From Paucilactobacillus suebicus DSM 5007 = KCTC 3549 (GTDB taxonomy: Bacteria > Bacillota > Bacilli > Lactobacillales > Lactobacillaceae): DNA of 34,736 bases. Under the pieces are notes generated by a model. It searched no databases, was not told where the DNA came from, and saw only the letters and a program-made list of their open reading frames with translations. The position numbers and the translations under genes are program-made. The DNA lies in the NCBI RefSeq assembly GCF_001434475.1, contig NZ_AZGF01000024.1:1-34736 (forward strand). The letters run 5' to 3'. The first letter of the stretch is position 1, and every line of letters begins with the position of its first letter. Of this stretch, positions 9,029 through 16,845 are shown piece after piece.

Positions 9029-10432
9029 ATGATCGATTGGCAATCTAAAGCTAATGAACAAAAGGATGAATACTTAAATGATTTGACATCACTAATAAAA
9101 ATTCCTAGTGTTCGGGACGATTCACAGGCGACTGATGAATTTCCTTTAGGGCCCAAGCCAGCACAGGCGCTCAATGCTTTTTTGGAAATGGCACAACAAG
9201 ATGGTTTTAAAACAAAAAATATCGATAATTTAGTTGGTTATGCGGAATGCGGTGACGGTGATGAAACGCTGGCAATTTTAGCGCATGTTGACGTTATGCC
9301 TGCGGGCGAAGGTTGGGACACAGATCCATTTGATCCAGTTATCAAAGATGGTAACATTTATGGACGTGGCGCCTCTGATGATAAAGGGCCTGGGTTAGCA
9401 GCCTATTATGCGCTAAAAACGCTGAAGGCAATGGGTGTAAAGTTCAACAAAAAAATTAGAATGATTTTTGGAACCGACGAAGAAAGCAATTGGACAGGCA
9501 TGAAACGTTATTTTGAAGTAGAGCCTGAACCAACGTACGGATTCTCACCAGATGCAAGCTTCCCATTAATTAATGGTGAAAAGGGTAATGTGTCATTGCA
9601 GGTTAATTTCGGTGGTAATACAAAAGGAGATTATATATTACGAAGCTTTGATGCTGGAATACGTCCTAACATGGTTCCGTTTAAGGCAGTTGCGAAAATT
9701 GAGACTGCTGAAGGTAAACAGTTAGCCAGAGATTTTGGCGAGTACTTACTAAGCCAGCCCGTTAGTGGCACGGCAACACTTCAGGATGATGGTGTTGAAC
9801 TTGAATTAATTGGCAAAGCTGCCCATGGAATGGAACCAGAAAAAGGTCTCAACGCGGGGACGTTTCTGGCAGCGTTTTTAAGTCAGTACGAATTTACAGA
9901 GTCTGCTCATGACTTCTTAACTCTGTTAGGTACAAAATTACATCTCGATACACGGCTGAATAATTTAAACATGAATTTCAAAGATGATGTGATGGGTGAA
10001 CTGACAGTGAATGTTGGTATGATGAACTTTAATGCTGATGATGGAGGTACGATTGATCTTAATTTCCGTTATCCTAAGGGATTAAATGCTGATAAGTTAA
10101 CCAGCGAATTAAGTGAAGCTATCTCACCAATGTCAGCGACTGTTACTCATGGGGATGCGATGGAACCACATTATGTATCACCAGATGATCCAATTGTGAC
10201 AACGTTAATGAATGCTTACCAGGAACAAACAGGTGATTCTGATAGCAAGCCTGAAGTTGTTGGTGGTGGAACTTATGGGCGGATGATGAAGCGTGGTGTG
10301 GCATTTGGCGCATTATTCCCGGATACACCAAACACAATGCATCAAGTTAACGAGTATCAACCTGTGGATCAATTGATTCTATCAATTGCTATATATATGC
10401 AAGCAATTTACGATCTTACCGTTACTGAATAA
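9029..10432 (+). CDS. pepV: Dipeptidase PepV (M20 metallopeptidase)
   Basis: This cytosolic di-zinc dipeptidase releases amino acids from dipeptides taken up from protein digestion. It is 467 aa, as expected for PepV. Metal and catalytic motifs are HVD (H86, D88), GRGASDDKG (112-120), and DEES (150-153), with a C-terminal GGGTYGRMM signature. The long lid domain typical of PepV lies between. The SD GGAGG (9017-9021) is four bases from the ATG at 9026 and seven from the ATG at 9029; the second is preferred, and the difference is one residue. It is transcribed alone, divergent from nnrD. Confidence 0.96.
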   Translation: MIDWQSKANEQKDEYLNDLTSLIKIPSVRDDSQATDEFPLGPKPAQALNAFLEMAQQDGFKTKNIDNLVGYAECGDGDETLAILAHVDVMPAGEGWDTDPFDPVIKDGNIYGRGASDDKGPGLAAYYALKTLKAMGVKFNKKIRMIFGTDEESNWTGMKRYFEVEPEPTYGFSPDASFPLINGEKGNVSLQVNFGGNTKGDYILRSFDAGIRPNMVPFKAVAKIETAEGKQLARDFGEYLLSQPVSGTATLQDDGVELELIGKAAHGMEPEKGLNAGTFLAAFLSQYEFTESAHDFLTLLGTKLHLDTRLNNLNMNFKDDVMGELTVNVGMMNFNADDGGTIDLNFRYPKGLNADKLTSELSEAISPMSATVTHGDAMEPHYVSPDDPIVTTLMNAYQEQTGDSDSKPEVVGGGTYGRMMKRGVAFGALFPDTPNTMHQVNEYQPVDQLILSIAIYMQAIYDLTVTE

Positions 10433-10445
10433 AAAACTGTCAATT

Positions 10446-10488
10446 AGTAAACGTTTTACTACTCATTTATAGCATTGTTTGTTAAAAT
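10446..10488 (+). promoter_or_regulatory. Probable usp promoter with palindrome at -35
   Basis: A -10-like TAAAAT lies at 10483-10488. The palindrome AGTAAA-CGT-TTTACT (10446-10460) ends where the -35 would lie, and no good -35 hexamer is visible, as at activated or repressed promoters. The palindrome looks cre-like at its CG centre but its spacing does not fit the cre consensus. Confidence 0.4.
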
Positions 10489-10546
10489 GATCGTAAGGAG
10501 ATGTTTCAATCAACTTACGAACCTATTCTTATCGGGGGTGCTATTT

Positions 10547-11047
10547 ATGAGTAGCTACAAGAATATTTTGGTCGGTATTGACGGATCTAAACAATCCGAG
10601 ATGGCGCTTGATAAAGGTATCATTGCAGCAATGCAAAATGATGCGAAGTTAATTTTGTTAAGTGTTGTAAACGGTGAACGTTATCCCAATACGAGTACCG
10701 TTGGTTACGGCTTTATTGACCGTAGCGTTTATGATACAGCTGTGAATGAGATGAAAAAGAAACTTGTTGAGTTCAAAGAAAAAGCTGAGAGCGCTGGGGT
10801 TAAAGATGTCGAGACCGAGGTTAAGATCGGCAATGCCAAATTGGAACTAGGGACGGATTATCCTAAAGCACATGACGTTGATTTAATCGTTGTGGGAGCC
10901 ACTGGACTTAACGTAATTGGCAGGATGATTGTTGGATCTACTTCGACATATATCATTCGTGAGGCGCCGTGTGACGTTATGGTGGTTAAGACGGATAGTG
11001 ATAATAAGGAAGTTGATCTGCAAAGGACGACCTATCCTGAAATTTAA
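10547..11047 (+). CDS. Universal stress protein, UspA family
   Basis: This is a cytosolic Rossmann-like stress protein of 166 aa. It starts with the family strand 'YKNILVGIDGSKQSE' and carries the ATP-binding signature G-x2-G-x9-G-S in VVGATGLNVIGRMIVGS, so it belongs to the nucleotide-binding branch. The ATG at 10547 follows the SD GGGGGTG; an upstream in-frame ATG at 10475 would precede the likely transcription start. The untranslated leader is about 50 nt. The exact role of Usp proteins in lactobacilli is not settled; general stress survival is an inference from the family. Confidence 0.93.
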   Translation: MSSYKNILVGIDGSKQSEMALDKGIIAAMQNDAKLILLSVVNGERYPNTSTVGYGFIDRSVYDTAVNEMKKKLVEFKEKAESAGVKDVETEVKIGNAKLELGTDYPKAHDVDLIVVGATGLNVIGRMIVGSTSTYIIREAPCDVMVVKTDSDNKEVDLQRTTYPEI

Positions 11048-11074
11048 ATGTGGGTCTAAACACTGACATTTATA

Positions 11075-11110
11075 AAAACAGAGCTAAGGAATTTTCCTTA
11101 GCTCTGTTTT
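11075..11110. terminator. usp terminator
   Basis: AAAACAGAGCTAAGGA (11075-11090) pairs with TCCTTAGCTCTGTTTT (11095-11110): 16 bp, a 4-nt loop, and a T run on the plus strand. Confidence 0.9.
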
Positions 11111-11175
11111 AGTGTCTCATTAAATTACTGACGTATTTAATATATTGAGAACCCAAAAATATGGAGCGTAGTTTA

Positions 11176-12501
11176 ATGAAAAGATTAATAGCAACAACCT
11201 TAATATTGGTTGGATTAATGAATGGTATATTTACAAATTCAGTGGTAATTGCTGATGAAGTGAAGTCTGAAGAGGACACTACTGTCATGAAAGAGGATAT
11301 CGAAAAACAATTGCTGAACGCATCAGATGTATCAAAGGTGAAGCCACAAGAGGAGGATAATGAACAATACATTTTAATTTTTAATGAGATAGTTGACCTC
11401 TACTGGAAGTATTTTAATCAAGGAAAGACTGCAGGTGTTGAAGATGACCCAGTTCCAACATCTGTATGTGAAGATACTGATGTTGCTGAAAGTGATGGTG
11501 AAATATCAATAAAAGATTTTGAAGAACAAGTAATTAAAATTGGGTACCAGTACGGTCAAAAAAATCGTGAGGCAAATATTGATGATAAAGCAATTGTAGA
11601 GGATGACAGTAAAAGTGAAGAATTGAAAGATGGTGATTGTGGTGATCAACGAATAATTAGCCCTACGACAAAGCCGTTCTCATTACAGGAAAGCCATGGA
11701 AATGTCCAGCCTTATAGACCATTTTCACGTAAAATCCAAGATAGCATGAATAGTATTCCGTCTGCGGGTCAGACTAAAACTGCAATAAATTTGTTTAACG
11801 GTCAGGTTACAAATAGCTCAGATTCTAGTAGCATGGTAATTACGTTATCTCCAAACCAGAAAAAATTTGTCTCAAAAATTGCTCGTCCAGCTCAGTTAAT
11901 AGCTTCTAGCAATGACTTATACGCATCCGTGATGATTGCCCAGGCTGCACTCGAAAGTTCGTGGGGGACCAGTGATTTAAGCCAGTCACCAAACTATAAC
12001 TTGTTTGGAATTAAAGGTGGGTTCAGGGGTCAGTCGGTGCAATTCAATACGCGCGAAGACAATGGGCTAGGAGTTACTAGAACAATATTGGCAGATTTTA
12101 GGTCATATCCATCATATGATGAATCATTGATGGATTACGCTAAAATAATGCATCAACCGTTATTTTTAGATGTTAGTAAATCAAAGACCAACAGTTATCA
12201 GGATGTCACGGACTACTTGCAGGGACGTTACGCGACAGATTCTCACTATGCAGCAAAGTTAAATCAAATTATTAAAACTTACGATTTAGAAAAGTATGAT
12301 CATGACGTGAAACCAAACGATAATCATAAAACTCGTGACTATCATGTTAGTGATACAGCTAATTATGGTCGTTCGACTAAGAAGAATGTTAAAAAAAGTG
12401 ATTCAAAGCGATCTACGCAGGGATTTTTATTTGCCAAGACGGGTGTTAGCAGTATGGCTATCGTGATTTGCTTATTCTTGAAAAAATTATTAGTTTGGTA
12501 A
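11176..12501 (+). CDS. Secreted GH73 endo-beta-N-acetylglucosaminidase
   Basis: This is a predicted peptidoglycan hydrolase, 441 aa. Residues 1-26 form a signal peptide (MKR, then a hydrophobic core, probable cleavage after VVIA). Residues 27-200 are acidic and low-complexity with no domain that I recognise. The glucosaminidase domain spans about 225-370 and contains AQAALESSWG with E260 as the likely catalytic acid and the family signature NYNLFGIKG. The C-terminus reads FAKTG (419-423), a hydrophobic stretch, KK, and LLVW, like a degenerate LPxTG sorting signal. The SD ATGGAG precedes the ATG at 11176; an earlier ATG at 11161 has no SD and contains that one. It has its own terminator, shared with the next gene. 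Confidence 0.88.
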   Translation: MKRLIATTLILVGLMNGIFTNSVVIADEVKSEEDTTVMKEDIEKQLLNASDVSKVKPQEEDNEQYILIFNEIVDLYWKYFNQGKTAGVEDDPVPTSVCEDTDVAESDGEISIKDFEEQVIKIGYQYGQKNREANIDDKAIVEDDSKSEELKDGDCGDQRIISPTTKPFSLQESHGNVQPYRPFSRKIQDSMNSIPSAGQTKTAINLFNGQVTNSSDSSSMVITLSPNQKKFVSKIARPAQLIASSNDLYASVMIAQAALESSWGTSDLSQSPNYNLFGIKGGFRGQSVQFNTREDNGLGVTRTILADFRSYPSYDESLMDYAKIMHQPLFLDVSKSKTNSYQDVTDYLQGRYATDSHYAAKLNQIIKTYDLEKYDHDVKPNDNHKTRDYHVSDTANYGRSTKKNVKKSDSKRSTQGFLFAKTGVSSMAIVICLFLKKLLVW

Positions 12502-12503
12502 CA

Positions 12504-12540
12504 AAAAAAGCAATCGAGAAATTAATCTTGATTACTTTTT
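12504..12540. terminator. Bidirectional terminator
   Basis: An A-rich left arm ending AGCAATCGAGA and a right arm TCTTGATTACT with wobble pairs, flanked by A and T runs, serve the convergent GH73 and deoxynucleoside kinase genes. Confidence 0.75.
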
Positions 12541-12544
12541 AAAG

Positions 12545-13198
12545 TTACAGCGCCTTTAGTTTAGGCTGTCGAATTTTTGCCAGCTCGGCATCAATTTGAC
12601 CTAATACTGCATCCACATTGTGGGGATCTTCAAGATCATACTTTTGAAGATCAATTTTCATTTTTGGACTAACGTCGTATTCTTCAAACCATTGATGATA
12701 AGCCGACCACATTTTGTAGTAATAGCTTTCTAGATCTGGATTATTTTCGAATTGTTCGTAATCGCGTCCACGTTTTTTAATTCGGTAAAGAATTGTGTTG
12801 AAGTCAGTTTCAGCATAGACCAGTAAATCTGGTGCCTTTTTTGGTAACTGATTAAGATCATTCATCATGTTATCAAGCAACTTTAGATAAACGCCAAGCT
12901 CAGTGTCAGTAATATTGCCCTCTGCATTGTTCTCTTTGGTGAATAATGCATCCTCATAAATTGAACGATCCAAAACATTGTTATCATCGGCCAATGCTTT
13001 TTTGATCATTGAGAATCGTTTGTTTAAGAAATAGATTTGTAGTAAAAATCCGTATTGTTTAGGATCCTTATAATATAACGGTAGGACAGGATTATCGCCA
13101 ACCGGTTCGAAAAAAGCCTGTGTTCCTAAATGATCGGCAATCTTACCAGTTAGGGTCGTTTTGCCTACACCAATCATTCCTGCAGTAATTATCACCAT
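12545..13198 (-). CDS. Deoxynucleoside kinase (dAK/dGK type)
   Basis: The enzyme phosphorylates deoxynucleosides in purine/pyrimidine salvage. It is 217 aa, typical for the family. The P-loop is GMIGVGKT (7-14), E31 of 'FEPVGDNP' is the usual substrate-site glutamate, and DRS (77-79) is the family ERS/DRS motif. The lid arginines are in RIKKRGRDYE. Lactobacilli often have tandem dAK/dGK genes; only one copy is here, and substrate preference cannot be read from the sequence. The SD GAGGGG precedes the ATG. The gene is downstream of and codirectional with mscL, 127 bp away; I see no feature in that gap. Confidence 0.9.
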   Translation of the reverse strand: MVIITAGMIGVGKTTLTGKIADHLGTQAFFEPVGDNPVLPLYYKDPKQYGFLLQIYFLNKRFSMIKKALADDNNVLDRSIYEDALFTKENNAEGNITDTELGVYLKLLDNMMNDLNQLPKKAPDLLVYAETDFNTILYRIKKRGRDYEQFENNPDLESYYYKMWSAYHQWFEEYDVSPKMKIDLQKYDLEDPHNVDAVLGQIDAELAKIRQPKLKAL

Positions 13199-13325
13199 AA
13201 TGGCCCCTCTTTACACAATTTTTTAACGCAATGCATACATGTTACTACAAATCTCTAATTATTCATACTACACTTTTAGTTATTAAAAAGAAATTAATCA
13301 AGCTGTATGGCTATTTTCACAAACG

Positions 13326-13727
13326 TTACAAATTAGTTTCATTTTTATCACTTTGAATTTGCTGTTCTGATAATAAATCACGAATCTCTTTCAAATACAG
13401 TTCTTCATTTGAAGGAGTGGTTGGTTCTTCTTCTTTTTCCGTTCGTAGAAATTTATTAATGATTTTTACCATAATAAAAATCACAAATGCGATGATTAAG
13501 AAGTTGATAATAGCATTGATGAACAGACCAACTTTAAACTCAGCGCCAGCGACGGAAAAAACAACTTGGGAAAAATCAATTTTACCCAGAAAAATACCAA
13601 GCATTGGACTAATTAAATTATCTGTAAGTGACTTAACGATGGCCGTAAACGCTGACCCAATAATGACACCGACTGCTAGATCAACCACATTTCCTCGTAA
13701 AATAAACTCTTTAAATTCCTTGATCAT
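13326..13727 (-). CDS. mscL: Large-conductance mechanosensitive channel
   Basis: MscL forms a pentameric channel that releases solutes on hypo-osmotic shock. It is 133 aa with the two expected transmembrane helices. The N-terminal amphipathic stretch and TM1 are highly typical (MIKEFKEFILRGNVVDLAVG, then VIIGSAF). A charged cytoplasmic C-terminal helix begins around residue 90. The SD AGGGGGA precedes the ATG by about seven bases. Confidence 0.97.
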   Translation of the reverse strand: MIKEFKEFILRGNVVDLAVGVIIGSAFTAIVKSLTDNLISPMLGIFLGKIDFSQVVFSVAGAEFKVGLFINAIINFLIIAFVIFIMVKIINKFLRTEKEEEPTTPSNEELYLKEIRDLLSEQQIQSDKNETNL

Positions 13728-13848
13728 AATGATTCCCCCTCAAAAGATTATATTAAAAATATAACATAATCTAAACGACGCTAGTTAGTAATAGAGTTGA
13801 TCGTATAGTATTATGGAAGACGGTAGTACAAAACCAAGGGGGCAAATA

Positions 13849-14448
13849 ATGGAATCAGTTGAAGAAATCAAACAAGAACTAGTTATTGCCCAACAACAAC
13901 ACGAACTAGTGGCGATATATAACTTTAATGACGATGGAACTTTCTCAGTCGGCTATGTGATCGATATGGATGGTGTGTTCGTTTTAACGTTAGGTATCGA
14001 TATGGAAGGCAAAATTAATGGAATAACGGCCATTAGGTTAGCTAGTATTCATCGAGTTGATAAAAATACCGACTATTTGACAACGGTATCAATCAGGCAA
14101 GATGTTGCTAAGCAGTATAATTTTTACGATATCTGGCATGTCCAAAATTATTTAAAAAAATCTGAGTTTCGCAAGAATGGCATTCTGGCCACAATTTTGC
14201 AAGAATGTTATGAAACAAAAGAAGCACTGGTCATTGGAACTAAAAAATATAAAGATCGAGATGATTTTGAGGGATATATTCATGAATTAACTCCGATTAA
14301 GTTAACAATGCATTATCTTAAATTTGAAGATCTGAGTTCGTTGTGGGAATATGAAATACTCTGGGCGGAAGTTGATTATTTGAGAATTAAAGGAACCCAG
14401 GCACATATGAGTCAAGCGATTTTGGATCGGATTTTCAGATCTGAATAA
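13849..14448 (+). CDS. Protein of unknown function
   Basis: I do not recognise this 199-aa protein. There is no signal peptide or membrane segment, so it is probably cytosolic. The first third is predicted to be beta-rich (FNDDGTFSVGYVIDMDGVFVLTLGIDMEGK); it could be an LSm/SH3-like small barrel, but that is only an impression. The rest is mixed helix and strand. The SD GGGGG (13838-13842) is six bases before the ATG at 13849; an ATG at 13813 has no SD. It is divergent from mscL and is followed by a long hairpin repeat rather than another gene. Confidence 0.75.
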   Translation: MESVEEIKQELVIAQQQHELVAIYNFNDDGTFSVGYVIDMDGVFVLTLGIDMEGKINGITAIRLASIHRVDKNTDYLTTVSIRQDVAKQYNFYDIWHVQNYLKKSEFRKNGILATILQECYETKEALVIGTKKYKDRDDFEGYIHELTPIKLTMHYLKFEDLSSLWEYEILWAEVDYLRIKGTQAHMSQAILDRIFRSE

Positions 14449-14466
14449 ACTAGATAAAAAAGAAGA

Positions 14467-14578
14467 GAGTGGGAAATAAGGCGCTTTGCTTCCATAACAT
14501 AAGCCCCCAAAGACTAAAATTCAAATTTTGAATTTTGTCTTTGGGGGCTTATGTGGCCGGAAACAGCCTTTTTTGCTC
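14467..14578. repeat. Long intergenic hairpin element with GAGTG end
   Basis: ACATAAGCCCCCAAAGAC (14497-14514) pairs with GTCTTTGGGGGCTTATGT (14537-14554). After one bulged T, AAAATTCAAA (14516-14525) pairs with TTTGAATTTT (14527-14536), giving about 28 bp. The left flank GAGTGGGAAATAAGGCG (14467-14483) matches the end of the hairpin element at 19615 in 15 of 17 bases. The outer arms are imperfect. It lies between two convergent genes and may also terminate them. Confidence 0.8.
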
Positions 14579-14652
14579 GTTTAGACTAGCCAAATTAAAT
14601 AATTAAATTAGTATTTTTATAGATCAATTGGAACTTTTGTCCAAATCTTTTT

Positions 14653-15519
14653 CTAATTTACGGTTATAGAACCATTTTCGTTGCTAATGATTACTTTGTT
14701 CGCAGCACTGTCATTTTGATTAGCGCTGGTTGAATAGTGGGTGTTGAATAAATCAATACTGCCATTCTGAGTGCTTAACTGGTACCCCTGGGTATTGGGC
14801 GAAGTTAATTTGACATGACCATTCTGATTATTAACGGTGACAGACTGATTGAAAGTTACGTTGGTAAAAGTTTGACTGCCATTTTCATTGGTAAATTTGC
14901 CACCGTTCAGAGTTGAACCGGTTGTATCTTGAGAACCATTGCTTTGGTTAACGTTGATGTTAGTCAAATTGGCACTATTAAAATTAATACTACCGTCTTG
15001 AACAGACAATTGACCGCCCTTGTTTACAGTCAGTCCGTGAGAAGTAACACTACCGTTATCTAACTGTAAATCAATATTGTTAACGTTAAGATGGTCTTTT
15101 GTAATCAGATCTGCCGCCTCAATTTCACCATTAACCGAAGATAATTGATTTTTTTCCGGAACAGTTATCACAATTTTAGAATTGCTCATTGAAGAAAGAG
15201 AAATTCCGCTAAAGTCCGACTCGTGTTGACTGATTCTTAATGTGCCATTACTTTGCTCAATTGACGGTTTATTAACACTATAGCCATCGAAACTAACTTG
15301 GTAATGATCACCATTTTTAAAATACACATTGCTATCATTAACATCTAACTGAATGTTTTTGATTTTACTTAATTTTTGAGTGTTGTGGTAGGGGTGAACT
15401 ACTTTAAAACCGTGGTTCCAAGTAATATTCATTGATGCGCCCATTGAAAAGCCAATCACGGCGATGACCGCACCGATAATGGTGATGATGAGCCCCACAA
15501 TTAGTGATTTTTTAACCAT
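14653..15519 (-). CDS. DUF4097-type repeat surface protein
   Basis: This is a 288-aa protein with one N-terminal membrane anchor (residues 5-28, MVKK then hydrophobic) and a long Asn/Ser/Gln-rich outer part. An NG(S) or DGS motif recurs at about residues 155, 175, 194, 213, 233, 252 and 282, mostly 19-20 residues apart, which fits the rungs of a right-handed parallel beta-helix as in DUF4097. Its function is unknown; family members accompany membrane-stress regulators. The SD AAGGAGGTG lies inside the end of the upstream gene, two bases away, so it is the last gene of the padR operon. Confidence 0.8.
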   Translation of the reverse strand: MVKKSLIVGLIITIIGAVIAVIGFSMGASMNITWNHGFKVVHPYHNTQKLSKIKNIQLDVNDSNVYFKNGDHYQVSFDGYSVNKPSIEQSNGTLRISQHESDFSGISLSSMSNSKIVITVPEKNQLSSVNGEIEAADLITKDHLNVNNIDLQLDNGSVTSHGLTVNKGGQLSVQDGSINFNSANLTNINVNQSNGSQDTTGSTLNGGKFTNENGSQTFTNVTFNQSVTVNNQNGHVKLTSPNTQGYQLSTQNGSIDLFNTHYSTSANQNDSAANKVIISNENGSITVN

Positions 15520-15521
15520 GG

Positions 15522-16154
15522 TTACACCTCCTTAGATTGACGACGTGATTTGAAGAATCGGTTGTAAATCCACTTAGAAAAGTTGGCTGCCATTTCAATT
15601 AGTACTTTAATGATCAGAAATCCAATGGGGGCTGCAATCAAAGTCAGTCCTACGGCACCCAATCCAATGCCTATGAAGAATATGCTGGTTGGAATGGAAG
15701 AGGAAATCACTGCAAGACCGCCGACAATCGACACAACACCACCAAATGCCACGGCAACAATAACAATAATCGTCATCACAATTACCATGACAATCACAAG
15801 TAAAATCATAAATAACCCTAGTGCCAGAACGATCAAAATTGGAATTGCAATTGGTGAGGCTAGTAGGGCAAGAATAATCAGCCAAATCATCCGAATGTTC
15901 CTTTGTGGACGTGCAGTTGAACCTGATGCCGTTGATCCTTGTTCACTGTTTACGGCTTTAATTGAGTAGTCTGCTAGAATTTTCCTAGATAATTGCTTAG
16001 GTGTACCTAGTTTTTGAATTATCTCCTGATCCGTCTTTAAGTCGGCGTCCATCACGTATTCGCTATAAAATTCTAGTACATCTTGTTTTTCGTCGTTTGT
16101 TAATTGGTTTAAGTAGCTTGCTAGTTCGTCCATGTAAGAACTATTTTTCATCAT
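15522..16154 (-). CDS. DUF1700 (HAAS-type) membrane protein
   Basis: This is a 210-aa membrane protein. The first 60 residues (MDELASYLNQL, FYSEYVMDA, LGTPKQLSRKIL) match the DUF1700/HAAS signalling domain. Then come hydrophobic segments from about residue 90 to 190 and a basic C-terminus. HAAS proteins usually pair with PadR regulators as a sensor of the membrane state. The start is ATG at 16154 (SD GGGAGG, five bases away), inside the padR coding end (14-base overlap), so the two are translationally coupled. An earlier start at 16196 would lie deeper in padR and has no SD. Confidence 0.85.
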   Translation of the reverse strand: MMKNSSYMDELASYLNQLTNDEKQDVLEFYSEYVMDADLKTDQEIIQKLGTPKQLSRKILADYSIKAVNSEQGSTASGSTARPQRNIRMIWLIILALLASPIAIPILIVLALGLFMILLVIVMVIVMTIIVIVAVAFGGVVSIVGGLAVISSSIPTSIFFIGIGLGAVGLTLIAAPIGFLIIKVLIEMAANFSKWIYNRFFKSRRQSKEV

Positions 16155-16461
16155 TAACACCTCCCAGAACCTGATCAATAGTTGTCTTGTAATCAAGCCA
16201 ATCTGATCTGATAGTAGTCAACCGTTTTTTACCGTCATCAGTAATTTTGTAATATCGTCGATTCCGGCCTTGATACGGTTGATCGTACGTTGTTACCCAG
16301 TTTTCTTTTTTTAGTCGTCTTAAAACTGGATAAAGGGTCGATTCAGAAACAGGAGTGAATTCTTGCACTCGCTGCGTTATAGCGTATCCATAGTAATCTT
16401 CATGAGTTAGCAAAGATAATACACAGCCATCTAGCAGTTCAGTTGTGATTGCAATTGCCAT
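16141..16461 (-). CDS. PadR-family transcriptional regulator
   Basis: This is a 106-aa winged-helix repressor. The N-terminal half carries the PadR signature (LLDGCVLSLLTHEDYYGYAI, then TLYPVLRRLKKENW and the wing GRNRRYYKIT). The start is the ATG at 16461 behind the SD AGGAGA; a start at 16479 would lie before the predicted transcription start. It is the first gene of an operon with the DUF1700 and DUF4097 genes, an arrangement in which PadR represses its own operon and responds to a membrane or envelope signal. Confidence 0.92.
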   Translation of the reverse strand: MAIAITTELLDGCVLSLLTHEDYYGYAITQRVQEFTPVSESTLYPVLRRLKKENWVTTYDQPYQGRNRRYYKITDDGKKRLTTIRSDWLDYKTTIDQVLGGVNDEK

Positions 16462-16479
16462 AACTATTTCTCCTATCAT

Positions 16480-16507
16480 ATTATATTTCGTATAGTATTA
16501 GATCCAA
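16480..16507 (-). promoter_or_regulatory. padR operon promoter
   Basis: On the minus strand, TTGGAT (plus 16502-16507), a 16-nt spacer and TATAAT (plus 16480-16485). The start would be near 16473, giving a leader of about 12 nt that contains the SD and excludes the ATG at 16479. Confidence 0.65.
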
Positions 16508-16538
16508 CATAAATATACCAAGTAGTCCTAACATTGTC

Positions 16539-16555
16539 AACAATTTAAAATTGTT
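16539..16555. promoter_or_regulatory. Perfect 17-nt palindrome in a divergent promoter region
   Basis: AACAATTT-A-AAATTGTT is perfectly symmetric. It lies about 30 bp upstream of the padR -35 and about 43 bp upstream of the -10 of the opposite small membrane protein gene. It is a candidate operator for PadR or another regulator of both units. Confidence 0.5.
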
Positions 16556-16631
16556 TATCGAATAGTTATCGAACGCATGGCTAACCGAGTATTGTGTTAT
16601 ACTGCTAACAGGATTTTTAAAGGAGAAACAA

Positions 16632-16841
16632 ATGAGTAAATCATTAATTGCACTGGTTTTGATTGTACCAATCCTGGTGTTTGCCATCATTGTTTGGATG
16701 ACGATGGCACATATTATTACAGGTTGGTTATTAATAGTTGTTTGGATAGTCGGATTTATCATGGCAACTGCTGCAACAACCGCAGTTATGACAATCGCAA
16801 AGTTGCAAAAATACGAAGATGATAAGGAAGACGAGGATTAA
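16632..16841 (+). CDS. Small two-helix membrane protein
   Basis: This is a 69-aa protein with two hydrophobic segments (about residues 5-26 and 32-54) and a charged acidic tail ending DDKEDED. I recognise no family. The SD AAAGGAG precedes the ATG by five to six bases. An extended -10 (TG-T-TATACT, -10 hexamer 16598-16603) lies just upstream. The gene sits four bases before the CPBP protease gene, and the two form an operon divergent from padR. Confidence 0.75.
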   Translation: MSKSLIALVLIVPILVFAIIVWMTMAHIITGWLLIVVWIVGFIMATAATTAVMTIAKLQKYEDDKEDED

Positions 16842-16845
16842 CACT

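Noticed and set aside
10446-10460. cre site upstream of usp
   Set aside because: The centre CG matches, but the right half is shifted by one base relative to the consensus and the outer T is missing.
15583-15969. 128-codon plus-strand frame opposite the DUF1700 gene
   Set aside because: It is a mirror of the hydrophobic coding segment on the minus strand, without an SD; the minus-strand gene has a family match and coupling to padR.
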